The translations under genes were made by a program, and so were the position numbers. The notes beneath the pieces were generated by a model, which was given only the letters and a program-made list of their open reading frames with translations, did no database searches and had not been told where the DNA came from. From Nitrospira sp. (GTDB lineage: Bacteria; Nitrospirota; Nitrospiria; Nitrospirales; Nitrospiraceae), in assembly GCA_015903995.1 (NCBI GenBank), contig JABMDK010000002.1, positions 1 through 39,489 on the forward strand: a stretch of 39,489 nucleotides of DNA, in the 5' to 3' direction. The first letter of the stretch is position 1; the number at the start of each line of letters is the position of its first letter. Positions 27,136-37,351 of this stretch are shown piece by piece.

Positions 27136-29448
27136 CTACGCCACCTTCTTTCCATCAAGCACTTCACGAACTTTTTCGGTCAATACATTCGGTGTGAAGG
27201 GTTTCTGGAGAAAGGCGGTGTCCCGTTTGACCCCACCCTGTTCGAACACCGGATGATCGGGGTAGCCGGACATGTACAACACCTTGATCTCGGGCCGCAC
27301 CACAGTCAGTTTTTCCGCAACTTCGGGCCCGCTCATCTGCGGCATCGCAACATCCGTCAGCAACAAATGGATCGGCCCCAGGTGCTTTGCCCCGGTCAGG
27401 AGCGCTTCGATGCCGTGACGCGCGACCAACACCTCGTACCCGCTTAGACGAAGCGCTTCTTGCACGAGCCCACGCACCGACGGGTCGTCCTCGACCAGGA
27501 GGATCGTTTCTCGTCCGATCGCTCGGCCGATCGTTCCACTGGCAATCGGCGCGGCTTGGGTGGTCGCCTCCACTTTCGGGAAAAAGATCTTGCACGTGGT
27601 TCCCTGTCCCTGCTTACTCTCGATTCCGATCGTTCCACCGCTTTGCTTCACGATCCCGTACACAGTGGACAACCCGAGACCCGTCCCCTTCCCCTTTTCC
27701 TTCGTCGTGAAAAACGGTTCGAATAAATGCGATTGGGTTTCTTCGCTCATCCCCTGGCCGGTGTCCCTGATGGCCAAAAGCACGTAGGCTCCCTCGTCGA
27801 GCATCATCGTTTCACGCCGAGGGCCTTTCCCGATCGTGACATTTCGAGTCTGGATCGTCAGCTGGCCGCCCGTCGGCATGGCGTCTCGAGCATTCACCGC
27901 CAGATTCATGATCACTTGCTCGATCTGCCCAGGATCGGCCTTGATCGATCCCAACTGCGGGTCGAGGTCGGCACAGAGTTCAACGATATCCTCGCCCAGC
28001 AGCCGCCGCAGCATCCCGTCCATGTTCATGACGAGCGCGTTCAGATCCACGATCTTGGCCGCCACGAATTGCCGACGGCTGAAGGCCAGCAGTTGACTGG
28101 TCAGGCCGGCGGCACGATCGGCGGCTTTTTTGACTTCTTCTATTTCGCGTCGCGCGGGATCCGCCTGCGTCAAACGACTCAGGATCAACTCGCTGTATCC
28201 ACGAATCACCGTCAGGAGATTATTGAAATCATGGGCGACCCCGCCGGCGAGCCGCCCCACGGCCTCCATCTTCTGAGATTGACGCAGTTGCGCTTCCGTC
28301 AGGCGCAACGCCTCTTGGGCGCTCGTGCGTTCACCGAATTGTCCGATCTTCAGGCCGACATCGGTGATCATACTGAGCAACTCGCTGTCCGGCTCATGGG
28401 CTTGATGGCTGAAGAACTCAATGACGCCCTCGACCTCACCCCCGATACGAATCGGAAACCCGAACGCGCCATGCAGCCCTGTTTTGGCCGCCGACTCCGC
28501 GCGGACAAAGGCGGGATCGAGCGTCACGTCTGTAACCCAGACCGGTTGCCCGCTTTCCCAAATTCGACCCGGCAATCCCACGCCCGGCTTGAACGCCTGG
28601 GTCTGCATCTGCGCGATGAACTCATCCGCAACCAGCGATGCGACTCGCCAGTAATCAAGGCACCGCAACGTGCCCGACTGTTTATCCAGTCTCCAAAATA
28701 CCCCGAGATCCCATTCGAGACTCTCGCCGACCGCTTGAATGATTTTCGGCACCGCTTCTTCGAGTCGCACGGCCTCCGACAGGACGCGCGTCACCGCATA
28801 TTGAGAGGCCAGCCGTCGTTCTGCCCGACGACGATCTGTAATGTCGCGGACAAATGCGCTGAAGATATACGCTTCACCGATACGAGCCGGCGAGACGGCA
28901 AGCTCGACCGGAAACTCATGGCCTTCCTTATGTCGGGCGGCGATCTCGATCCGACGATTCAACACCGGACCGACTCCGGTCTTGAGATACTCTCGAATCC
29001 CTTGCGCGTGCGCCTCCCGATCACGCTCGGGAATGATGGTGTCGGACAGCAGTTTCCCCATCGCTTCTTCGCGGGTCCATCCGAAGATCGCGGCCGCTTG
29101 GGCATTCCATTCGGTCACGATTCCGGCCGCATCGATGGTGATGACTCCATCGAGCGCCGTATCGACAATCGCTCGATTGCGCTCCTGACTCTGTAACAAC
29201 GCCGCTTCAGCGGCCCGCGCCCAGGCACTTTCCTGTTGGGCTTGGCGATATTCCGTCCGCAATCGAATCATCGACCACAACAGCAACACCAACAGCGGGA
29301 TCCAGACCGCCGCCACGATGCTGCGTTCAACATGGCCGAGCAGGAAGGTCCCCACGCCCATGGTCACCAGCGTAATCAAGACCATCGCGAACATCAGCCA
29401 CTCATATCGGCGAGATGTTGACGCGGTTCGCTCTTCCGGTTGTGTCAT
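27136..29448 (-). CDS. PAS-GAF hybrid histidine kinase with C-terminal receiver domain
   Basis: [26 protein letters not shown] His[20 protein letters not shown] HATPase, [11 protein letters not shown]...[15 protein letters not shown]. Confidence 0.95.
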   Translation of the reverse strand: MTQPEERTASTSRRYEWLMFAMVLITLVTMGVGTFLLGHVERSIVAAVWIPLLVLLLWSMIRLRTEYRQAQQESAWARAAEAALLQSQERNRAIVDTALDGVITIDAAGIVTEWNAQAAAIFGWTREEAMGKLLSDTIIPERDREAHAQGIREYLKTGVGPVLNRRIEIAARHKEGHEFPVELAVSPARIGEAYIFSAFVRDITDRRRAERRLASQYAVTRVLSEAVRLEEAVPKIIQAVGESLEWDLGVFWRLDKQSGTLRCLDYWRVASLVADEFIAQMQTQAFKPGVGLPGRIWESGQPVWVTDVTLDPAFVRAESAAKTGLHGAFGFPIRIGGEVEGVIEFFSHQAHEPDSELLSMITDVGLKIGQFGERTSAQEALRLTEAQLRQSQKMEAVGRLAGGVAHDFNNLLTVIRGYSELILSRLTQADPARREIEEVKKAADRAAGLTSQLLAFSRRQFVAAKIVDLNALVMNMDGMLRRLLGEDIVELCADLDPQLGSIKADPGQIEQVIMNLAVNARDAMPTGGQLTIQTRNVTIGKGPRRETMMLDEGAYVLLAIRDTGQGMSEETQSHLFEPFFTTKEKGKGTGLGLSTVYGIVKQSGGTIGIESKQGQGTTCKIFFPKVEATTQAAPIASGTIGRAIGRETILLVEDDPSVRGLVQEALRLSGYEVLVARHGIEALLTGAKHLGPIHLLLTDVAMPQMSGPEVAEKLTVVRPEIKVLYMSGYPDHPVFEQGGVKRDTAFLQKPFTPNVLTEKVREVLDGKKVA

Positions 29449-30935
29449 GGAGTCATCCTTGTGATCGTCCAGATGTTTAGAATCGCGGACGGACGGTAGG
29501 CCAACTTGGTTGCCCGGAGTCCCGGAAGACCGGCGTCATCCATGGCATTGATGAAGACCGCTCCTTGCACCATGGCGGTTCGACACGTTTCGCGGAAAAC
29601 CCACTGTCCCAGACCGGGAATGGAACGGTCCGCAACCTCCAATAAGATGCACCAGGTCCGAGGAGTCAACCAGTAGCCGAACGTGTAGGCGGCGAGGTCT
29701 CCGTTGATTCTCACGACCATACCCGACAAGCCGATCCGTTCATACTCATGAAAAACAAGCGCATGCGCCAGTTCCGCATCCTCAAGAAGCAGCGTTCCCA
29801 TCTGATCAAGATGGCCGCTCCGTTTCTGATCCGCCCATCGTCGATAGAGACGCATGCAGTCGTCCTGATCGTCTGCCCGATACGGCTCGCTCGTGATCGC
29901 CTGTTCCCTGACCACACGATTGCAGAGCGCCCGTTGGGATTTATAGTGGTCTCCTGCCAAGGCGGCCAGAGCCTCGACAGGATACAGATAGTCGCCTTCT
30001 TTCTGACGGAATTGAATCCCCTCGGACTTCAATCCCTGCCGCTGTGACTCCATCACGTTGTCGATTCGACTCACCGGCGACGGCCCGTTCCACGATTGCA
30101 TCAATGCAAACGCCTGCTCCACCGCTTGATCCAGGGGGCCGGCTCCGAGCGGTGGGAGCGGCATGAACCATCCGTCCGGAGACTCGGCAAACAGAAACAA
30201 CGTGTGATCGATCTCCATCCACCAATAGGGAAGCAGCGAGGTCCAGATATAATGATAGGGAAACGCAAAGGCGGCCGGCCTGTCATGGCCGGTCACCTGC
30301 GCACGCTCAAGCGCCTTCGCAAAACCCGGTGCGTCCGACCACGTCAGCGGACGGAGCTGAGGATCCGCTCGCTCCGGAACAAGCCGAACCGTGAGATGCG
30401 GAAGTGCCTGGAGCACGACCACATCCTCCTGAAATCGACCGATGAGACGAGGATGAGCCACAAGTTCCTCAATGATCGTCTCGTCCGCGAGGGCCCTGGC
30501 GACACAGTCCCCATACTCTCGAATCGCACGTGAGGGCGCTTCTCGCATGAATGGACATTTGGAATCCCAACCAAGCAGGACTTCCCGACCCGCGGCATCC
30601 CACATCAACGCCAGCGGATACAGCCGACAGTCCAATGGGCGAACGTCGTAAATTCCACATCGACCAGACTGCGAATCAAACGCAGGGCAGAGATACCCAT
30701 CGCCGATCGGATTCTTGACCAGATCGACCTGCGAACCTGACCGGTCTGGAAAGCACGATTCGGACAGGCCGTGCACCACGGCATTGTTGATTTCTACTCG
30801 CGTAAAGTATGGGCGAAGAAAGCTATCGGCTTCCGGGAAACGGCAGCACACATCACAACGAACACACGCTGAGTCCGGAACCAGCTGAGGCAGAACCCGC
30901 ATCGTCTGTTTCAAATCCACTAGCCTGAGGTCCAT
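29445..30935 (-). CDS. YkgJ-type cysteine cluster fused to DUF2156/GNAT-like domain
   Basis: CVRCDVCCRFP...CPAFDSQSGRCGIYDVRPLDCRLYP; C-terminal DUF2156-like LALVFHEYERIGLSGMVVRINGDLAAYTFGYWL; ATGA overlap with kinase gene. Confidence 0.75.
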   Translation of the reverse strand: MDLRLVDLKQTMRVLPQLVPDSACVRCDVCCRFPEADSFLRPYFTRVEINNAVVHGLSESCFPDRSGSQVDLVKNPIGDGYLCPAFDSQSGRCGIYDVRPLDCRLYPLALMWDAAGREVLLGWDSKCPFMREAPSRAIREYGDCVARALADETIIEELVAHPRLIGRFQEDVVVLQALPHLTVRLVPERADPQLRPLTWSDAPGFAKALERAQVTGHDRPAAFAFPYHYIWTSLLPYWWMEIDHTLFLFAESPDGWFMPLPPLGAGPLDQAVEQAFALMQSWNGPSPVSRIDNVMESQRQGLKSEGIQFRQKEGDYLYPVEALAALAGDHYKSQRALCNRVVREQAITSEPYRADDQDDCMRLYRRWADQKRSGHLDQMGTLLLEDAELAHALVFHEYERIGLSGMVVRINGDLAAYTFGYWLTPRTWCILLEVADRSIPGLGQWVFRETCRTAMVQGAVFINAMDDAGLPGLRATKLAYRPSAILNIWTITRMTP

Positions 30936-31098
30936 CGAGCTCCAATCATACGATGCATGTCGGACGGTGGCAAGGAAGGTTCGCTTCCGATCATCACGTA
31001 CCCTGTCTGCATGGCACCAGACCCATCCCTCTCGGAGAGTCCGCCGCCCTCTTGTCGGTCGCTGATGTGCGTGCTAGCATTGCACCCTTTGCACCATC

Positions 31099-32652
31099 TT
31101 GATGCCGCACTTCCGCCATGCCGGAACGAGCGCGAAGGGATTTTCGTTGGCACAGATCGAAGCCTCCCGTCCGACACTCTCGCCTGAGGCAGCACGGGAC
31201 CGCTGCACAACCATTCGCGAGCAGTTGTGTCGCGCGAACTTGTTCGGAGCTCCCTCCACCGTGCCCCTTCAGGACTCTGATTCAGACGCGCAGGCCGTGA
31301 CCTCCTGGCGAATCAGTCCCAACCCGTTGTACCTGTCCCCCGATCAACTGCGGTTCTTCACCGATTTGGGGCCATATCTACTATCGTTCTATCGAGGATT
31401 GAATCGACTGTACAACGACAGCGTCAAAGGCATTCAACCGGCCTGGATCGCAAGCTACCTCGATCAAGGAAAGCCGGCAGCACTCGTACAATACAGCCGG
31501 ATGAAACGGTTTCGCGATACCCTGCCCGCCGTCATCAGGCCCGATATTATTCCTACGCAAGACGGCATGGTGATCACCGAACTGGATTCGGTTCCAGGAG
31601 GGATCGGGCTCACCGCCTGTCTGTCTCGCATTTATCACGATCTCGACGGCGGTCCCGCACAGATCATCGGGGGACCACACGGCATGATCCGCGGATTTGC
31701 GCGCATGTTGCGATCTCTTCAAGGCCAGCAGGTCGGATGCATCGCGATTCTGGTCTCCGACGAATCGAAAGACTATCGGCCGGAAATGTCCTGGTTGGCC
31801 GCTCAGCTCCGCGAAGAGGGAGTATCCGTCTGGTGTGTCGAACCACGCGAGATCCGGTTTACGGAGGAGGGGCTTCGCCTCCACATCGACGGAAGCGAGC
31901 AGGCGGTCAGCGTGCTCTATCGCTTTTATGAGCTGTTCGACTTGTTGAATATTCCCAAAGCCGAATTGGTCCAATATGCCGCGAAGAAAGGTTGGGTCTC
32001 CGTGACACCTCCCTATAAGCCGGCGCTCGAAGAAAAATCGGCTTTCGCGCTGCTCCACCATCCGATCCTCCGACCGTTTTGGGAAAAAGAACTCGGTGCG
32101 GACTGCCTGCTCCATTTGAGCGCGATCATGCCGAAAACCTGGCTGCTCGACCCGGCGCCGCTTCCCGCGATCGCGACGATCCCAGACCTCCATGTGGGCA
32201 GCCGTGCAGTGGCGAACTGGACGGCCCTTGAGTCGGCCACGCAAAAAGAGCGTCACTTCGTCATCAAACCTTCCGGATTTTCAGAACTGGCTTGGGGGAG
32301 CCGAGGTGTGACAATCGGACATGACATGCCTCAGATTGAATGGGTCGAGGCGCTTCGGAAGGCATTGGCCTCCTTCCCGACCACCCCCTATATCCTGCAA
32401 GAATTCCATAAGGGTCGGTTGTTCGAGATGGACTTTATGGACGAGCCCCGACAGGCCATGGCACATATGTCAGGCCGGGCGCGACTCTCCCCTTACTACT
32501 TTGTTTCGGAGGGAGGCGTTGAACTTGCCGGGATCTTGGCCACCATCTGCCCAGCCGACAAGAAGATACTCCATGGCATGAAGGACGCGATTATGGTCCC
32601 TTGCGCCCTTCGACGGGACGACAGCGATGGGCCTCGCCCGAATACACCATAA
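31099..32652 (+). CDS. ATP-grasp/glutathionylspermidine-synthase-like hypothetical protein
   Basis: IITELDSVPGGIGLTACL, FVIKPSGFSELAWGSRGV, YILQEFHKGRLFEMDF; fold assignment tentative, start uncertain. Confidence 0.55.
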   Translation: MMPHFRHAGTSAKGFSLAQIEASRPTLSPEAARDRCTTIREQLCRANLFGAPSTVPLQDSDSDAQAVTSWRISPNPLYLSPDQLRFFTDLGPYLLSFYRGLNRLYNDSVKGIQPAWIASYLDQGKPAALVQYSRMKRFRDTLPAVIRPDIIPTQDGMVITELDSVPGGIGLTACLSRIYHDLDGGPAQIIGGPHGMIRGFARMLRSLQGQQVGCIAILVSDESKDYRPEMSWLAAQLREEGVSVWCVEPREIRFTEEGLRLHIDGSEQAVSVLYRFYELFDLLNIPKAELVQYAAKKGWVSVTPPYKPALEEKSAFALLHHPILRPFWEKELGADCLLHLSAIMPKTWLLDPAPLPAIATIPDLHVGSRAVANWTALESATQKERHFVIKPSGFSELAWGSRGVTIGHDMPQIEWVEALRKALASFPTTPYILQEFHKGRLFEMDFMDEPRQAMAHMSGRARLSPYYFVSEGGVELAGILATICPADKKILHGMKDAIMVPCALRRDDSDGPRPNTP

Positions 32653-32698
32653 ATGGCCGTTTCACTTTCGCCTGTATTCCTGGTAGCCTATAGCGATC

Positions 32699-33037
32699 GT
32701 GGCTATGACTCTTTTCCATGTCGACTGGTGCCCTGACTGTGTACTGGTCCGTCGAAAACTGGCCGACTTGGGGCTGACCTATGAAGATGTCGTCGTGCCC
32801 GACAGCAGACGGATGCGCACACAGGTCCATGACGTATCCGGCCAATACTACGTACCGGTCCTCAAGGACGGCGATCTTGTGCTGACGGAAACCGCCGACA
32901 TTCTGGCCTATCTGGACGAGCGGTCTCGTACCGACCGGGCCGAAACCCCAGCAACAACCGAGTTTCAGTCGCAGGCCCGCACGACGCCCGATGTTGCGGG
33001 CGAAGACGACGACCACCCTTCTTGCCGGATCACCTAA
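32699..33037 (+). CDS. Glutaredoxin/GST-N-like thioredoxin-fold protein
   Basis: MTLFHVDWCPDCVLVRRKLADLGLTYEDVVV...YVPVLKDGDLVLTETADILAYLDE. Confidence 0.8.
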   Translation: MAMTLFHVDWCPDCVLVRRKLADLGLTYEDVVVPDSRRMRTQVHDVSGQYYVPVLKDGDLVLTETADILAYLDERSRTDRAETPATTEFQSQARTTPDVAGEDDDHPSCRIT

Positions 33038-33054
33038 CCACCGAAGGACGACGC

Positions 33055-34248
33055 ATGGAAGACTGGCAACAGATCCTCGCTAAAAGTATCGTCAAGCCAA
33101 AGGACCTCGCTGAACGGTTTGGCCTTGATGAGAAAGAAATAGAAGCGATCGTCGGCCCCTATCCGATGCGGATTACTCCGACGGTACTTGAGACGATCAA
33201 ATCGAAGGACGATGCCATCTGGAAGCAGGTCGTCCCCGAAATTGCGGAGTTGGCCGATATCGACGCAGAGGATGATCCACTGGAAGAGGATCTCATGAGC
33301 CCGGTGCCCCATTTGGTCCACCGATACCCGGATCGGGTACTGCTCATGGTCACCAATCAATGTCCGATCTATTGTCGGTTCTGCACCAGAAAGCGACTGG
33401 TGGGCAAACCGGGCTTCCTGAAAAAGGGCGAGTTGGACCGCGCCATCCAATATCTTCGTGAGCACACGGAAGTGCGTGATGTCATCCTCTCAGGAGGAGA
33501 CCCGCTGCTGCTCCCCGATTATCTCCTTGAGCGCATCTTCAAGGCCCTGCGGACGATTCCTCACCTGGAACTCATCCGCATCGGATCGCGGGTCCCGGGG
33601 ACGTTGCCGCAACGCATCACCCCGAAGCTCTGCGAGATGGTGAAGAAGTACCATCCGATCTATATGAACTTGCATTTTAACCACCCGGACGAGCTGACAC
33701 CGGAAGTCAAAGCGGCTTGCGGCATGCTCGCGGACGCCGGCATTCCCCTGGGCGCTCAGACCGTCCTCCTTAAAGGCGTGAACGACGATCCGGACATCAT
33801 GAAACGCCTCGTCCACCAGCTGCTCCTTGCGCGGGTGAAACCCTATTATCTGTATCAAGCCGACTTGACCAAGGGGACGAATCATTTTCGGACAACCGTC
33901 GAAACAGGGCTGAACATCATCAAGGCCCTCCAAGGCCACACGAGCGGCATGGCCGTGCCCCATTTCGTCATCGATGCACCGGGCGGCGGCGGCAAGATCC
34001 CGCTGCTCCCAGACAACTACGTGGTCCATCTGAATGAGGACGGGGCGATCCTCAGGAATTATGAGGGCAAGACGTTCCATTATCCTCAACCAAAAACCGA
34101 CAACCGACGGGAACTTCCGATGGTCGCTGTAGGCTCGCCGCTCGATAATCCAGAAGAGGCCTATGCAGCCTGTGGTGACAGCTACCCTGATCGTGACGGC
34201 TACGCCGCCTGGGGGAACAGCTGCGGCGGAGATGCGGACAACCTGTGA
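33055..34248 (+). CDS. kamA: KamA family radical SAM protein (lysine 2,3-aminomutase-like)
   Basis: NQCPIYCRFCTRKRLVG (CxxxCxxC), PYYLYQADLTKG, HFVIDAPGGGGK (PLP lysine). Confidence 0.92.
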   Translation: MEDWQQILAKSIVKPKDLAERFGLDEKEIEAIVGPYPMRITPTVLETIKSKDDAIWKQVVPEIAELADIDAEDDPLEEDLMSPVPHLVHRYPDRVLLMVTNQCPIYCRFCTRKRLVGKPGFLKKGELDRAIQYLREHTEVRDVILSGGDPLLLPDYLLERIFKALRTIPHLELIRIGSRVPGTLPQRITPKLCEMVKKYHPIYMNLHFNHPDELTPEVKAACGMLADAGIPLGAQTVLLKGVNDDPDIMKRLVHQLLLARVKPYYLYQADLTKGTNHFRTTVETGLNIIKALQGHTSGMAVPHFVIDAPGGGGKIPLLPDNYVVHLNEDGAILRNYEGKTFHYPQPKTDNRRELPMVAVGSPLDNPEEAYAACGDSYPDRDGYAAWGNSCGGDADNL

Positions 34249-35402
34249 CCACTCATTCATCCCGAACCGGGATCCTCCCCTATCAAGACATCAAGCGCTT
34301 GATCGCAAGCCGGGCCATCAGCGCCGTTCCGGCCATTGAAAACAGGCAGATACAGCCGGCCAGCCTCGATCTCCGTCTCGGCCGCAAAGCCTATCGCCTG
34401 ATCAGCAGTTTCTTGCCGGAACTGTCGGCCATCTCTTCACGCCTGAATGTGCTGGACTTTTATCAGTCGGACCTCGTGATGTACGAGATGGACCTCACCG
34501 ACGGAGCGATTCTAGAGAAGGGCCATGTGTATCTCGTTCCGTTGTTGGAACAGCTGGCCCTCCCGAAGACAATCCGCGCACGGGCGAATCCAAAGAGCAC
34601 AACTGGTCGCCTAGATGTCTTCACCCGCGTGGTGACGGATCTCACCTCCGGATTCGATGAAATTCGAGCCGGTTATCGAGGCCAGCTGTTCCTGGAGGTC
34701 GTCCCGCGCTCGTTTGCCATCAAAGTTCGCACAGGGCAGTCATTGAACCAAATCCGGTTTGTGTCCGGCGAAGCCACGGTGCCGGACCGAGCGCTTCAGG
34801 CACTCCATCGAAACACGCCGTTGCTGTACCACAATGTGACTTCCCCGAAGGCCGTGGGTGGCCGAGACTTTCGCGTTGAGCGTGGACTCTTCCTCCGCAT
34901 TGATCTCGCCGGCACGGATCAGAGAGATTCCCGTATAATAGGGTACCGTGCGAAGAAGAACAGCCACGTCATCGATCTGGAGAAAGTCGGCCATTATGCG
35001 GCGGCTGACTTTTGGGAGCCGCTCCATCGCCATCGTCACGACAGCTTATTATTGGAGCCGGAAGAGTTTTATATCCTGGCCTCGAAGGAGCGCATTCGCG
35101 TGCCGGCCGGCTACGCCGCTGAAATGGTGGCCTACGAAGCGGCCTGCGGGGAGCTCCGAACACACTATGCGGGATTTTTCGACCCTGGATTCGGGTACGG
35201 ATCGAAGGGAGAGATCCCCGGCACACAAGTTGTACTGGAAGTTCGCCCGCACGACGTGCCATTCTTGATCCATGACGGACAGACCTTCTTCAAGGTCGTC
35301 TATGACAGGATGATGGGAATGCCGACACAGCTCTATGGATCCTCGTTGGGATCCTCCTATCAACGACAGACCTTATCGCTCAGTAAGCATTTCAAAGTCT
35401 AA
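34245..35402 (+). CDS. dcd: 2'-deoxycytidine 5'-triphosphate deaminase (long form)
   Basis: IQPASLDLRLGRKAYRL, RANPKSTTGRLDVFTRVVTD, AGFFDPGFGYG; ATGA-type overlap with kamA. Confidence 0.88.
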   Translation: MTTHSSRTGILPYQDIKRLIASRAISAVPAIENRQIQPASLDLRLGRKAYRLISSFLPELSAISSRLNVLDFYQSDLVMYEMDLTDGAILEKGHVYLVPLLEQLALPKTIRARANPKSTTGRLDVFTRVVTDLTSGFDEIRAGYRGQLFLEVVPRSFAIKVRTGQSLNQIRFVSGEATVPDRALQALHRNTPLLYHNVTSPKAVGGRDFRVERGLFLRIDLAGTDQRDSRIIGYRAKKNSHVIDLEKVGHYAAADFWEPLHRHRHDSLLLEPEEFYILASKERIRVPAGYAAEMVAYEAACGELRTHYAGFFDPGFGYGSKGEIPGTQVVLEVRPHDVPFLIHDGQTFFKVVYDRMMGMPTQLYGSSLGSSYQRQTLSLSKHFKV

Positions 35403-35404
35403 TT

Positions 35405-35818
35405 ATGGCGCCATCCGATCTCCCACCGCCTCACGACGAATCTCTCCGCCCATCACGTCCGACCGAACCGGACGAGCAGGGGTCAGGAAACGAGCATCAA
35501 ATCCACGTCATCGGCCTGATGGTCGGGACCGCACTGATGTTTATCGGTTTCCTGAATGTGTTTCTGTCCATCAGCGGCGGCTTCGAAATCAATATCGTGC
35601 CCTTTCTGATCTATTTCGGCGGCCTTGCGATATGGGCCAATGCCGCCGTTGAAACTCCGACCATTCGCTATGGAGTCATGGCCCTTGCCATTGCCTTAGC
35701 CTTGGGGCTCTTTCAATATGGGGAAGTCCTCTTTTGGCACAAGCAAATTCTCTTCTGGGTCACCATTATCATCGTCATGTACTTCATGTTCGTCGAGCCT
35801 AAGAAACCCACGACCTGA
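35405..35818 (+). CDS. Small multi-pass membrane protein, hypothetical
   Basis: ORF track; hydrophobic segments; in tight head-to-tail arrangement. Confidence 0.65.
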   Translation: MAPSDLPPPHDESLRPSRPTEPDEQGSGNEHQIHVIGLMVGTALMFIGFLNVFLSISGGFEINIVPFLIYFGGLAIWANAAVETPTIRYGVMALAIALALGLFQYGEVLFWHKQILFWVTIIIVMYFMFVEPKKPTT

Positions 35819-35824
35819 TCGCTG

Positions 35825-36492
35825 ATGACAATCTCCGTCATCATTCCCACCTTAAACGAAGAAAAAAATCTGCCACGGACTCTTGCTTGTCTCTCGCCGT
35901 CTGACTTCACTGAGATCATCATCGTCGATGGAGGCAGCACCGACGGCACCCTCAGCCTGGCTCAAGAATTTTGCGCCCGTACGGGCAATGCCCGCATTAT
36001 CCGGTCGCCACGAGGGCGCGCGCGCCAAATGAACGAAGGGGCGAAAGTCAGCCAGGGTGAGATCTTGCTCTTCTTGCATGCCGACACACAACTACCGACA
36101 CAGGCCGGATGGATTATTCAATCAGCCATGACCACGCATGCCGCAGTGGGCGGACGCTTCAATGTCCGATTCGACAGCCCCTCGACTTGGGGTCGAGTCA
36201 TCAGTTCCTTTATGAATCGCCGGTCCCGTTTGACGGGCATCGCCACCGGCGACCAAGCCCTGTTTGTCCGACGCCAGGTGTTCGACCTGCTCGGAGGTTT
36301 CTCCGAGATTCCGCTGATGGAAGATATCGAATTCAGCAGGCGACTGCAGCAGACACCGTCGTCACCTCCTTTAGGCGATGGGACACACAAGGCCCGCTGA
36401 GAACCATCCTCTTGATGTGGACTCTGCGCTTCCTGTACTGGGCAGGAGTCAACCCGTCACGGCTGGACCAATGGTACAAAGTGGTAAGGTAG
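35825..36492 (+). pseudogene. TIGR04283-type glycosyltransferase, apparently frameshifted near 36340-36360
   Basis: Frame 1 ISVIIPTLNEEKNLPRTLACL...LMEDIEFSRRLQQ; characteristic C-terminus TVVTSFRRWDTQGPLRTILLMWTLRFLYWAGVNPSRL lies in another frame (ORF 36109..36492). Confidence 0.8.
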
Positions 36493-36516
36493 ACCGTGAA
36501 GAGTACGGTGTAAGGA

Positions 36517-37320
36517 GTGAGCAGTGTGAAAGATAGAACGACAAGACTCTCGGAAGACAAGAACTCCTCCAGTCCCAAATCGCTTCACGCTTCACGCCTC
36601 ACATCTCACGCGGCCTTAGTGATCTTTGCCAAAGCGCCGATTCCCGGCCAGGTAAAGACACGCCTCTGCCCTCCGCTCACTGCCGACGAAGCGGCCACGC
36701 TCCATGGGAGCTTCGTCCTCGATACCCTGGAGCGAACCAAAACTGTCGTCACGACATTGAAGCTGCCGATTGATCGCTATCTGGCCTGTGCCCCGTCTGT
36801 GACGCATGTCTTCTTTAAGATTATGGAAGAACGGCAGGGCGTACGGCTGATCGATCAAGTGGGCGACGACCTTGGGGCTCGCATGAACCACGTCTTTCAC
36901 ACACTGTTTGCCCAAAGATACCGACAGGTCATCCTCATTGGGACGGATGTGCCCACCCTTCCTCTCGACCATTTCAAACAAGCCCTCACCGCGCTGGAGA
37001 ATCATGATCTCGTGCTTGGCCCAGCGTTGGACGGGGGCTACTATCTGATCGGCCTCAAGGGAGTGACACCGGAGCTCTTTACCGACATTCCCTGGTCGAC
37101 CGACCAAGTCCTCAGGCTCACACAAGAGAAAGCAGCGGCGATCGGACTCACGGCTTCCATGATTCAACCGTGGCGCGATGTCGATACCCGAGCTGATCTG
37201 GAAGCCCTCATTGTCGCGTACAGTGCCGAAGCCAAGAAACCGAAGAATGATCGGGTGTTTTCAAGCCGAACCGCGGGAGTGCTGGAAACTCTCGCCAAAC
37301 GGCTTCATTCAAGGGCATAA
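36517..37320 (+). CDS. TIGR04282-type glycosyltransferase (DUF2064)
   Basis: LVIFAKAPIPGQVKTRLCPPLTADEAATLHGSFVLDTL, LGPALDGGYYLIGL; true start likely internal. Confidence 0.88.
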   Translation: MSSVKDRTTRLSEDKNSSSPKSLHASRLTSHAALVIFAKAPIPGQVKTRLCPPLTADEAATLHGSFVLDTLERTKTVVTTLKLPIDRYLACAPSVTHVFFKIMEERQGVRLIDQVGDDLGARMNHVFHTLFAQRYRQVILIGTDVPTLPLDHFKQALTALENHDLVLGPALDGGYYLIGLKGVTPELFTDIPWSTDQVLRLTQEKAAAIGLTASMIQPWRDVDTRADLEALIVAYSAEAKKPKNDRVFSSRTAGVLETLAKRLHSRA

Positions 37321-37351
37321 TGCCCCACCAACCCTTTAACTAAGAGACCAC

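Noticed and set aside
27727-29196. 489-aa + strand ORF antisense to the histidine kinase gene
   Set aside because: The minus-strand ORF has clear PAS/GAF/HisKA/HATPase/REC motifs across the same span; the antisense ORF has no recognisable domain and reflects codon bias.
31381-32256. 291-aa minus-strand ORF inside the ATP-grasp-like gene
   Set aside because: The + strand frame contains ATP-grasp-like motifs and fits the gene string; the antisense frame looks like a shadow ORF.
33490-34260. 256-aa minus-strand ORF inside kamA
   Set aside because: KamA motifs on the + strand are unambiguous.
35825-37320. Complete arsenosugar biosynthesis cluster
   Set aside because: Only TIGR04283/TIGR04282-type proteins are present; no ArsM- or ArsS-like gene is visible and the methyltransferase at 3381 does not look like ArsM, so the family name alone does not establish the pathway.
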